A stretch of 64,000 bases of DNA from Azorinus chamasolen (Eukaryota > Mollusca > Bivalvia > Cardiida > Solecurtidae), in assembly GCA_963576725.1 (NCBI GenBank), contig OY755244.1, positions 38,237,855-38,301,854 on the forward strand, in the 5' to 3' direction. Position 1 is the stretch's first letter; each line of letters begins with the position of its first letter. Positions 1 to 8,300 of this stretch are shown here, one piece after another. The position numbers and the translations under genes are program-made. Under the pieces are notes generated by a model. It was given only the letters and a program-made list of their open reading frames with translations, was not told where the DNA came from and searched no databases.

Positions 1-137
1 ACCACCGTATTATACACATCAGTTGTTGTTTCTAAGCGATTTCCATCCGAATCAAATAATTTGACAGAAACCTCGTCAGCTCGTTCGCCATTGCCGTCAA
101 ATTCGACTATAAACTCCTTGCCGATGACATTAGAAGT
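1..137 (-). CDS. exon C of protein repeat 9 (truncated by window edge)
   Basis: The exon starts at 137 after a TTGCAG acceptor and is cut by the window edge. Only its first 45 codons are present. Complete copies show 52 codons plus one base. The intron before it (138-599) separates it from exon B. See the copy at 7786-7942 for the full description. Confidence 0.85.
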
Positions 138-3100
138 CTGCAAGATATTATGCATATTTGTGTGATCTCACATTGATATTATCTGTTTTGCCTTTCCCAT
201 TAGCTTTCACAATAGATTCGTCATTGATGAAAACAGAGGTCTTCAATGTATCAAACATAAATGTTAACAGGTATGCGTGATATCTCACATTGCTATTAAT
301 TGACGGCATGTTAACGGCTGCGTTAAAATAATTTGCTTTTGGCCTAGTCAACAGTGTAGACCAAGGACCGTATGTACAGTACATTCTGTAACATATAGCT
401 TGAAGGCCTTTGAAGTAAATTAGCTGTTGGGTTTATGAAAATGATAATAGGAATGAAATAGAGAAATAACACTAAGCCACACACACACTCACACAAACAC
501 ATACATGCAGACAGTCTGACATACAGATATGTACACACGTGAACAGATACATATGTACAGAACACACAAACTGTGCCTTATTTTCGCAATGAAACTTACC
601 GTTGTCATTTCATCAGTTTCAACTCCATCCAACGATACCGTTACAACAACACTTAAAGGTTGCATAGGCTTAAGTTTGAAATAAATTTTGTAAAGGTACG
701 ACTCTAGAAAAGACGCAATCAACTCTTCGCCTGGCTCTAGAGTATCACTAAACATCTCACGGATCTCACTGGTCCCGTCTGCAGTAACAATAGCTGAAAC
801 TATAATTAGAATATCTGTGCCACTGTTGATGCATTAAAATTGCAATCAGTTCCAATTTCTCGAATAGTCAATCTTGATACTTCATGAAATGCGCCACGTT
901 GTGGCATTCCATATGTAGGTCAGACAGGACGTACTTTAAAAACTAGGTTTCGTGAACACAGTTACCATTGCCGGATCAAAAAAGTACGCAATTTTCTTTA
1001 CCAGCATTTTCGTCATACAGGACATTCTTTCAAAAATGTTTCGGTTCAGTCAGTAGAACAAATTTATTATGATTCTAAAACTACTAGTAGTTTAAAATCT
1101 AACGCTCGTTTTATCACAGAGCTAGACTGGATAAAGAAGTTACAAACACCTTTTCCTTTAGGCCTTAATGATAACATTTTCCAAAGCGGCAACATTTCTA
1201 AAGATCAAAGCATCGATATTTTCTCTATATTTCTATTCGAAAACGTAAAAGTAGATCACATGACAGACGTAGAAATGGTAATATTAAGCGTAAATTACGT
1301 CGTAATATGTCTATTCATGATTTACATACCATTCTAAAACAAACTGGTAAACATTCTATGTTATCTTGTTTATCGTCTTTACCCTTTTCCTGTCTCAAGT
1401 CCATAGACGGAGAGGCTGATAAAATCTATATGCGTACAGATCCGTTAATTAATACTGCCTCACTTATACAAAGTTACACACATCATGTTCTTCGTCCACG
1501 TATTGATAAAGAATCTGAACATAAAAGACATTTTCTGAAACTTCAGTTCCTAAATAAAGGTATCGATTTTATTAATATTCAAAGTATATTTCGTGATAAG
1601 AATGTAATCGAAACTATTCCCAAATATTACATCAACTCTGAATCACCTATCATCTGTTATAAATATAATAAACCTATTAGAAATGTTATTTTTAACTACA
1701 ATAAAATTATCTCTGACTTAAATATTGATGTTAATACCCCTATTTCTTGAGATTGTAGCATTTCTAGCTTTTGCTATAAACCAGTTGGTCATGTCATTAC
1801 TGGTAATTTTGATATCATTAAGGATAAACGTCTCAGGACCCTCCTAACTAAAGGACCTAAATATAGATTACCCTCCCTTATTGATTTTGACGCTTGTCGA
1901 ACTCATTTTGCGGAAGCTATTCAAGAATTCTGCATCAAATGGTGTCGACGAGAACATGCTGATGTTAATGCCCTTTCGGATTGGAAGAAATGTATTTTTG
2001 ATATTATTGATACGCGTATTACTTTTTACAAATCAAATTACCATCTTTTACCACCTCGACCTAGAGTTACATTTCGCTATTTGAAGAAAAAACATTTCTA
2101 ATTTTCATCCAAATTATGTTCTTGTTCCTGCTGACAAGGCATCAAATAATGTAATCATTATTTGAAGATTGTATTATGTTGATGTTTTAAAGAAGGGGCT
2201 AACTGATTCAAAAACTTATATAACAGTTCAAACACCTGAAAAAGATATAGTCTCGGAACATGTAAAAAATGTGCAATAACTTTAAGTCTGGTCCTAACAT
2301 AAAACAACATAAACTTTCTACTTTGTACTGGATTCCGAAACTACATAAAAACCCTTATAAGGCGCGTTTTATTGCCAACTCTAGCTGTTGTACCACTACT
2401 AAATTATCTATACCTTTGACGTCCTGTCTTACTACGATCAAAGAACATGTAAAACGCTACACTGTGATAAAATATATGAAAATCTGGTATTAATGTTTTT
2501 GGTCCATAAAAAATTCAAATGATGTTTTAACAAAACTTGAAAATGAACAGTATAACATTTCTTTACTGAGCTCTTATGATTTCTCTACACTCTATATTAC
2601 TCTACCTCACCATCTTATAAAGGATAAACCGATTAAATTAATAGAAAAAACCTTTGCCAGAGAAAACAAAATGGTCATTGCTTGTAATGTTCAACGTTCA
2701 TTCTTTTCGAATTCAGAAGTTGAACATTACACAATGTGGACTTGCCTTGATGTTTGTAGATCTCTTACCTCTCTTTTAGATAATATATTTGTGCGTTATG
2801 GGGATACCATGTATCGTCAAGTTGTTGGTATACCCATGGGTACAAATTGTGCCCCTCTTGTTGCAGATTTGTTTTTGTATTGCTATGAGAGGGATTTTAT
2901 GCTTAGCTTAAAACCTGATACACAGACCGATATTGTTAATGCTTTTAATAAAACTTCAAGGTATTTAGACGCTATATTGAATTTAGATAATCCTTATTTT
3001 GAAACTATGATTTCCTCAATTTACCCAAAAGAACTGTCTTTAAACAAAGCGAATCAATCTGACATTATAGCTTCATTTTTAGATTTGAATCTGTAAATTA

Positions 3101-4672
3101 CAAATGATAAAGTTTCGTCCAAAATATACGATAAAAGAGATTTTAATTTTAAAATTGTTAATTATCCTTTTCTAGATGGAGATGTGCCACGTTCTACATA
3201 TTATGGGGTTTATATTTCTCAACTTATTCGGTTTGCCCGAGCCTGTTCTTTGCTTGAAGATTTTAACAGACGTAATTTAGTTATAACTGATAAACGTCTT
3301 AGGCAAGGTTACAGATATCACAAACTTCGGAAAACTTTTTTCTAAATTTTATTATCGAAATTTACCACTCATTAGTAAATATAATCTACGGACGTTAATG
3401 CAACAAGGCATTTCTCAACCAGACTTTTATGGGGATGCTATCTACAAACTTAGGAAAATTCGGGATCATATCCATTTTCATGATTTGTTTATTAAACGCA
3501 TTAAAACATTTAAAAAGAAAGGTTATGATCCTATTATATTGCAACGCACTGCATGTTTGGTTATCGACCCTTTTACAGTCGGTAGCTACGCTTCCCTCTT
3601 TGCTTGCGCGATGACAGGCCGAGGGTAGTACTCTATGATGGTATACTCTTAAACTTGGATACAGGATGAGCTTACCAGACTCATCTATTACTTTTTCCCT
3701 GTCGTGCCCTTAACGGCTTACCTGCAGGTGCTCTGACTTCAGCAAAGTCATTGAGTACATATTTGACGGATTGTCAAGTTATTATGCTATGTTTTACATG
3801 TTGTCCTGTGTTCACCGTCGTCTATGTTGTGGGTAAGTCCAGCGGGGATACCTTTATTTACACTATTTGTAAAGATAGGGTGACTTTGAGAGAAGTGTGA
3901 GGCTAGGACGCCCGTAAACCGGTTTAAATCCCTAGTGGTGTTTTTACTACTGACCGTGCCAAGGCGGTACTCTCTTTGTCACCCTTCCTTTTGTTTGCCT
4001 TGTGTCTTTGTGCTTGTGATTTTGTTCGTGTGTGGAACGTTTGTCTCTGGTTCTTGTGTGTCTTTTGGTGTTTTCCGTGTTCATCTCGTGTATGAGTGTG
4101 CGTTTGGTTGTGTGGTTGTGTGTGTGTATATGTGTCATGCTGTCTATCGGTGTTTTGGTGGTGGTTGCGTCTTGTATGTGGCTTTGCCTGCTTGACTTTA
4201 CTACTTTTCCATTGTTAAACTTCATCGGTGCTATAAACCGACATAAGAACCCAATTAGATAGAGTGTAAATTGTATCCGACGATGGTTTTGTAAGCACTG
4301 TATCAAAATAAAGACGAAAAATAAATGAGGGATTATTACAAATACCGGTGACCTACGGCGATTTGTTGTATGTTCATAAAAGAGAGGTTTAACAAAGAAC
4401 ACTGTCACGCCATGCGATAAAGATATACATACACTTATTCAAATAATGTATAGCCTCAAACTTGCCAGCACGTTGAATACGCTAAAATTGATCAGGGTTA
4501 TGTGTTATGACTAGTCATACATTATTTAAATATACATTTACGTTTAAAAATGTAAAAATAAAAAGTCAGAGATTGTAACAGTCAAATAACATACCAGTAT
4601 CTCCGTTTTCATTTCGTGTAAACAATTTCACTGCATTCGTACTATCCATTTCACCACCACACAACTCTAACA
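1..4672 (-). CDS. protein repeat 9 (partial at window start)
   Basis: Exons A 4672-4595, B 793-600 and C 137-1, the last cut by the window edge. The linker exons lie outside the window. Confidence 0.8.
478..516. repeat. CA-rich microsatellite in the B-C intron
   Basis: An imperfect (CA)n tract inside the 462-bp intron between exons B and C. It recurs in every unit (for example 8283, 16088, 23464, 31271, 39076, 46883, 54688, 62493). The rest of the intron (138-477 and 517-599) shows no conserved coding signal. Confidence 0.8.
600..793 (-). CDS. exon B: central part of the Cys-bracketed domain
   Basis: 194 bp, read from 793 down to 600. The acceptor is TTTCAG just above 793 and the donor is ACG|GTAAGT at 600/599. 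It enters in phase 1 and leaves in phase 0, giving 64 codons plus the joint codon with exon A. The peptide opens with IVTADGTSEIREMF, continues with an acidic stretch and a hydrophobic Tyr/Phe-rich stretch, and ends with VVVTVSLDGVETDEMTT, an alternating pattern typical of beta strands. There are no Cys residues. It joins exon A upstream through the 3.8-kb intron holding the dead retroelement, and exon C downstream. All nine copies read the same. The fold resembles no family I can name with confidence. A SEA domain was considered, but its cleavage motif is absent. Confidence 0.82.
822..1236 (+). pseudogene. PLE pseudogene part 1: GIY-YIG endonuclease domain
   Basis: Frame of position 897. After an in-frame TGA at 885-887 the peptide reads NAPRCGIPYVGQTGRTLKTR, with the nuclease core residues G-I and Y-V-G (903-920), Arg (945-947) and a following Arg-Glu-His (951-959). 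Further His residues follow in a QHFRHTGH segment. The acidic residue expected late in the fold is the Glu of TELDWIKKLQT (1119-1121). The FPLGLNDNI segment that follows is typical of this element family. The frame is lost at about 1222-1237, where the next segment (SIRKRKSRSHDRRRNGN) continues in the neighbouring frame. In the element this domain would nick target DNA. The 5' end seems truncated, since no good initiator is visible. Confidence 0.8.
1232..2089 (+). pseudogene. PLE pseudogene part 2: basic linker and CxC-type segment
   Basis: Open from the frameshift near 1230 to TGA 1748-1750, then again to the A6 tract at 2087-2092. The first half is an Arg/Lys-rich linker followed by a helix-rich region that includes RPRIDKESEHKRHFLK. 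It ends NTPIS, then TGA, then DCSISSFCYKPVGHVITG. The TGA occupies the first Cys of the CxC motif that joins nuclease and RT in Naiad elements, so U-D-C is the natural reading of the ancestor. Downstream is KGPKYRLPSLIDF and a Trp/Cys-rich stretch up to 2086. One surplus A then shifts the frame. The second Asp-Cys half of the motif is intact. Confidence 0.78.
2091..2262 (+). pseudogene. PLE pseudogene part 3: RT N-terminal motif with internal TGA
   Basis: In the frame of 2091 it reads NISNFHPNYVLVPADKASNN, then VIII, TGA (2163-2165), RLYYVDVLKKGL. The VPADKA segment is the early conserved RT motif of Penelope-like elements. The residue after the short Val/Ile run is normally Cys in this family, so the second clear TGA again replaces Cys. 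The segment ends at the next A6 tract (2264-2269), where one extra base moves the frame into part 4. Confidence 0.75.
2269..3334 (+). pseudogene. PLE pseudogene part 4: reverse transcriptase core
   Basis: One frame, broken by TAA at 2491-2493 and 3094-3096. In order: LYWIPKLHKNPYKARFIA (about 2320-2376); motif A SSYDFSTLYITLP with the catalytic Asp at 2578-2580; motif B VVGIPMGTNCAPLVADLFL (about 2824-2880); motif C YLDA at 2962-2973; and, after the second stop, KIYDKRD and a DGDVPRSTYYGVYISQL segment. The second Asp of the usual YxDD box is Ala (GCT), so the polymerase site is altered as well as the frame. The surplus T in 3336-3341 ends this frame. This would have been the DNA polymerase that copies element RNA. 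Confidence 0.85.
3342..3628 (+). pseudogene. PLE pseudogene part 5: conserved C-terminal tail
   Basis: In the frame of 3398 the tail begins at the lost junction (KFYYRNLPLISKY), runs through MQQGISQPDFYGDAIYKLRK and LQRTACLVIDPFTVGSYASL, and stops at TAG 3626-3628. A further YSMMVYS in the same frame before TAA suggests that the TAG is also a mutation. The QGISQPDFYGD and TACLV blocks are hallmarks of this element family in marine invertebrates (from memory of the family, not searched). Confidence 0.75.
3629..4400 (+). other. 3' untranslated part of the dead retroelement
   Basis: No coding signal. It contains a 6-bp stem, 9-base loop hairpin (GATGAG 3665-3670 with CTCATC 3680-3685), a 12-bp palindrome TAAACCGGTTTA at 3915-3926, and a GT-rich stretch (about 3960-4190). 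It differs between units by dinucleotide slippage. I found no convincing SECIS element by eye. Confidence 0.55.
4595..4672 (-). CDS. exon A: N-terminal part of the Cys-bracketed domain
   Basis: Read from 4672 down to 4595. The donor is ACTG|GTATGT at 4595/4594. Two in-frame acceptors lie 6 bp apart: TTCCAG above 4672 (78-bp exon, preferred for its stronger pyrimidine tract) and GTTAG above 4666 (72-bp exon). Both keep phase 1. The peptide contains LCGGEMDSTNAVKLFTRNEN. Its single Cys probably pairs with the Cys near the end of exon C. The NAVKLF motif echoes VSVKLF in exon C. It is followed by the large intron (794-4594) and preceded by exon H of the previous linker. The intron towards H (4673-5314) shows no further exon. 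Confidence 0.75.
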
Positions 4673-5314
4673 CTGGAACGAGATAAAAACACGATATCCT
4701 TCCGTAATATTATATCATATTGTTTCCATTTTAATACGATTTCGTTATGACTCAAATTGGAAAATAACATCACTCTGAATTGTTACATAAAACACCATGT
4801 TGTAGCAAACATAAAATATATTTGAATCGTCCAATAAGTCATCGTAATACCGCAGCAAACATCAGGCAAAACACAGAAGTTATAAACGTTCATATGTGAT
4901 GCCCATATATTGGAAACTGTTAGCAATTTGTGAAATATTGACATGCATATAGCAGAAACGTCTCCTATCATTAACAGCCATTTCCATCTGACAAAGTTTT
5001 TAATCATAGCACATTACTTTAACCCTAACCTGGTGTTGTTGTTCGGCATAGAGTTGGTAACGACTTCAGTGTCGGTGTCGTTAATTGATAATAACACAAG
5101 CATGACAACCATACGTGTAGTGGGATATTTATACATATTGCATATGATTTTGTCACTTCCACAATAAATACGCCTGCTAAGAAGGACAATTCAGCGATTT
5201 GTTCATTTTGTATATGGAATGCATCTTAAACAAGCAAGGAAATTTTGCAACGATATACACTTGTCTTGGAATTTGTTTTTAGTTTGAACATGAATTCATA
5301 AACAGTGAACTTAC

Positions 5315-5344
5315 CAACTGGTGTTGTAATTCCTAGTGATGTGC
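5315..5344 (-). CDS. exon H: 30-bp linker mini-exon
   Basis: Read from 5344 to 5315, between acceptor TTTACAG and donor TTG|GTAAGT. Phase 1 at both ends, so it adds exactly ten residues (TSLGITTPV plus a joint Gly). Its identity in all eight complete units and its close likeness to exon E, splice sites included, support a real exon despite the tiny size. Confidence 0.78.
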
Positions 5345-8300
5345 CTGTAAAACAATGGACAACCATTTTATCATTGCATAATTTACTTTTGTAAACGTGC
5401 TGGTTATTCAACTTGTGAATATGTCCATGTTTGTAAGTAAAACATCATATAACACATCCATTGAACACATTTTATACCATATAGCGCGTAGATGCGGTTC
5501 TGACAAGCTGACAATCGATTTGTCATGTTCGAATTCAACCGTGCATTAGTATTTGTATATAAAAATACTTGGGCCATTTCATTAAAAACTTTAGATTCAA
5601 ATTTGAATTTCGAGTGCATTTTAAGTTATAATAAATCAAGTTGTGATACGTTGACACTTGTTTGCAGAAACGTCCGCGTTAATTGTTCTCAAGGTAAAGC
5701 TACATATTTGTGTACCCAATACATATTGTATTTGCCCTTACCTGTTGCGGTAGCAGTTGTTGGACCTAGTGTTGGTACTGTTGACGCTGGCGGCCTCGCT
5801 AAATTAATCAGAACACAGATAATAACATAAACACATGATAATCTTACGGATAATAATTGATAAACAGAATTAATGTCATAACAAACGAGCATTGGTATGC
5901 TTATGGAAATAATGCTCGAGTTACATGGCAATTGGTAAAATTCTTACGTGCACTAGGAACAAATTTGAATGTGAAAAGCCAACCACAGAGTAAATCACTT
6001 AGCTGTATTTGATCATAGTGTTAGCTTCATGCAAGAACATGTGCACTAGATATATATTAAAATACGCTGAATAAATAATATTTAGGGTAAATGTTAAGTG
6101 CATAAATTTTACCTCAAACAATGTGAGGGTTTGATTGATGGAATACATACGAAAAGTGCCAGGCGTTGTAGCAATCTCTGTCGGTGTTGTGGTTGAGCCC
6201 ATTTCCTCTCCCGCTTCCTCTTCTGTGGACACGACTTGAACAGATCAAACAAATGGCACTTAGAGATATATAATTCTATCGATCAGTAATAATTCTCAAA
6301 GAAAAATGTAGGTTAATGATGTTGTCGGAAAATGCTATGTCCGTATCCACAAAGAAATGACATATATATTTTTTCCGTACTAAAGGTGAGAAAGAACAAT
6401 CTACTGATCACCACTAATCTTGGAAAATTAAACGTTATTTGGGATATTTATACCTATTGCGTACGTTTTCGACATCCGAAGAAAACAGACAAATACTCTT
6501 GCTAAAAGGGAGCAGTCATTGTGCCGTACATTCCCAGATATTAGTCTTCATTTCGTTTCGTTTTCATAAAGAGAAGGCCTCTTTAAAGCGCATCAATATT
6601 TTGCACAACGTTCTGTTCTGAAATTGCTAAATGGCAAACGGTTACCAGAGAATGACTTCTGATCAAGGTAAACACTGGAGAACACGCTCTCTAACACAGA
6701 TAGTATTCCCTTTTCACAAAATTACGAGATACATTTATCTTGAAATGTGTTACAATCGAGCTTGAACTTAAATTCACCGAACAGTGAACTTACCAGCTGG
6801 TGTTGTAATTCTCAGTGATGTTCCTGTAAAAAAAGACACAAATTTCATTATTGTAGATATAACTGTCATACACGTGATGTTAACTCATGTTGCTAGTTTG
6901 TCCATGTGTGTAGGTAAAACATCATAGAACACATTTGTGTAACAGTTCAAATAGTTCGTAGATGCGGTTCTGTTAAGCTGTCAATCGACTGGTTATGTTT
7001 GAATTACATCATGCGATATAATTTGCATATAAGTAATACTCGGGCGAAAGCAATAAAGCTTTATATAAATACACCATTGAATACCACTTTGAAAATTGAG
7101 CAGTTTAAGGTTCATGTCCAACAGGCCATGGTCGATCCCAATCGCGAGAGATTGGTTTGGTCAATCGATTTTTAGCAACATTTTACAACGTTGATGTGTG
7201 TTTGCAGAAACGGCTCCCTTAATTGTTTCGCAATGTAAAGTTATATAAGAAAGTGTGTACTAAAATCATATTGCAATAGCCCTCACCTGTTGCTGTAGCA
7301 GTTGGTGGGCTTGTTGTTGGTTCTGGTGTCGTTGTCGGGGTCACTAAATAAATCATAACACAGACACGATACACTTACGGGTAATGATTGAAAAACATAA
7401 CTAATGTAACAAAGCACTTGCATTGTAATGAGTTTGAAAGTATTGGTCGAATTAATTACGTTGCAATTGGTCAGTCATACATACAGTAGGTGCGAATTTG
7501 AATGTGAAAATAAGCAAACTAAAGATTTAATAACTTAACTGTATTAGAGCATAAGCTTTCGATATAGTAAAGAGTAAGCAGAATATCTAGTGTGCACTTC
7601 GGCTAAAATCTAATATAGAAGAATCAACGTAGGTGTGGTTTTATTGAGTGACAAGGTGAGAAAACATCGTTTACAGGACAACTACCCGCTTTATGAGAAT
7701 GGTTGGTTTAAACTGTATAAGAAAAACTTCATCAAATGTTACAACCTGCGATGACAATAGACACATTGAATTTGAAGACACAAACCTGGATGACCACAAG
7801 CCTCTACCACCGTATTATACACATCAGTTGTTGTTTCTAAGCGATTTCCATCCGAATCAAATAATTTGACAGAAACCTCGTCAGCTCGTTCGCCATTGCC
7901 GTCAAATTCGACTATAAACTCCTTGCCGATGACATTAGAAGTCTGCAAGATATTATGCATATTTGTGTGATCTCACATTGATATTATCTGTTTTGCCTTT
8001 CCCATTAGCTTTCACAATAGATTCGTCATTGATGAAAACAGAGGTCTTCAATGTATCAAACATAAATGTTAACAGGTATGCGTGATATCTCACATTGCTA
8101 TTAATTGACGGCATGTTAACGGCTGCGTTAAAATAATTTGCTTTTGGCCTAGTCAACAGTGTAGACCAAGGACCGTATGTACAGTACATTCTGTAACATA
8201 TAGCTTGAAGGCCTTTGAAGTAAATTAGCTGTTGGGTTTATGAAAATGATAATAGGAATGAAATAGAGAAATAACACTAAGCCACACACACACTCACACA

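Larger units (their letters stand above)
840..4400 (+). mobile_element. degenerate Penelope-like retroelement, N-terminal GIY-YIG (Naiad type), copy 1
   Basis: Retrotransposon relic lying antisense in the host A-B intron. Domain order is GIY-YIG nuclease (about 897-1130), a basic linker, a CxC-type segment (1748-1756) and reverse transcriptase (about 2290-3334), then a conserved C-terminal tail (3398-3625). Nuclease before RT is the permuted order of Naiad elements rather than the RT-nuclease order of classical Penelope. Shared lesions are a frameshift near 1222-1237, single extra bases in the A6 tracts 2087-2092 and 2264-2269 and the T6 tract 3336-3341, and stops at 2491, 3094 and 3626. UGA codons at 885, 1748 and 2163 sit at or near Cys positions. 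The 3' part (about 3660-4400) is GT-rich and apparently untranslated. Exact ends and target-site duplication were not resolved. The start could be anywhere from 800 to 885 and the end from 4330 to 4500. Confidence 0.85.
5120..6060. repeat. older internal duplication, copy holding exons G and H
   Basis: This stretch and 6440-7600 are diverged copies. Matching landmarks are TGGGATATTTATAC at 5121 and 6440, the 30-bp exons H and E with similar flanks, the 57-bp exons G and D, and a shared tail (CTTAGCTGTATTTGATCATA at 6000 against a similar string near 7537). Spacing drifts because of indels, including an insert of about 66 bp near 7070-7160. The duplication is much older than the array, since identity is only moderate. 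The same pair recurs in every unit. Confidence 0.75.
6440..7600. repeat. older internal duplication, copy holding exons D and E
   Basis: Partner of 5120-6060. Exons D and G have equal length and both end in an encoded TATAT. Exons E and H have equal length and encode TSLRITTPA and TSLGITTPV. The intervening exon F (6151-6234) lies between the two copies and has no second copy in the unit. Confidence 0.75.
1..7805. repeat. tandem array unit 1 (7,805 bp)
   Basis: Reference unit, starting inside exon C. Position 1 recurs at 7806 with near-identical sequence throughout. Layout: end of exon C (1-137), exon B (600-793), dead Penelope-like element (about 840-4400), exon A (4595-4672), then exons H, G, F, E, D and the start of the next exon C. 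Variants seen: A at 1574, A at 4344 and T at 6363 only here; A at 1905 shared with unit 2; T at 6381, A at 7262 and T at 7294 shared with unit 6; G at 239 shared with units 2 and 7. Confidence 0.97.

Noticed and set aside
600..793. SEA domain assignment for exon B
   Set aside because: The strand pattern is superficially similar, but the G/S-V-V-V style autocleavage site and the usual length are missing.
3629..4400. SECIS element for the putative selenoprotein
   Set aside because: I looked for an AUGA...GA core with an AA loop in the 3' part and found no convincing fold by eye. A dedicated search is needed, and decay may have erased it.
3935..4408. Overlapping open frames of 76 to 153 codons on both strands, and a 207-codon minus-strand frame in unit 6 (42385-43008)
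   Set aside because: They arise from the GT-rich 3' part of the retroelement. The peptides are low-complexity Cys/Val or Thr/His, and a single dinucleotide slip changes their length between units.
5018..5031. Telomere-like TTAACCCTAACC string
   Set aside because: Only about two repeats, short enough to be chance in AT-rich DNA. No array of TTAGGG is present.
4783..5167. Two 74-codon open frames on opposite strands in the H-A intron
   Set aside because: No splice-site support, no recognisable domain, and opposite-strand overlap. Their conservation among units only reflects recent duplication.
5525..5830. 101-codon plus-strand open frame
   Set aside because: It overlaps exon G and its donor in antisense, and has no family features or splice logic. 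It is a shadow of conserved minus-strand coding sequence.
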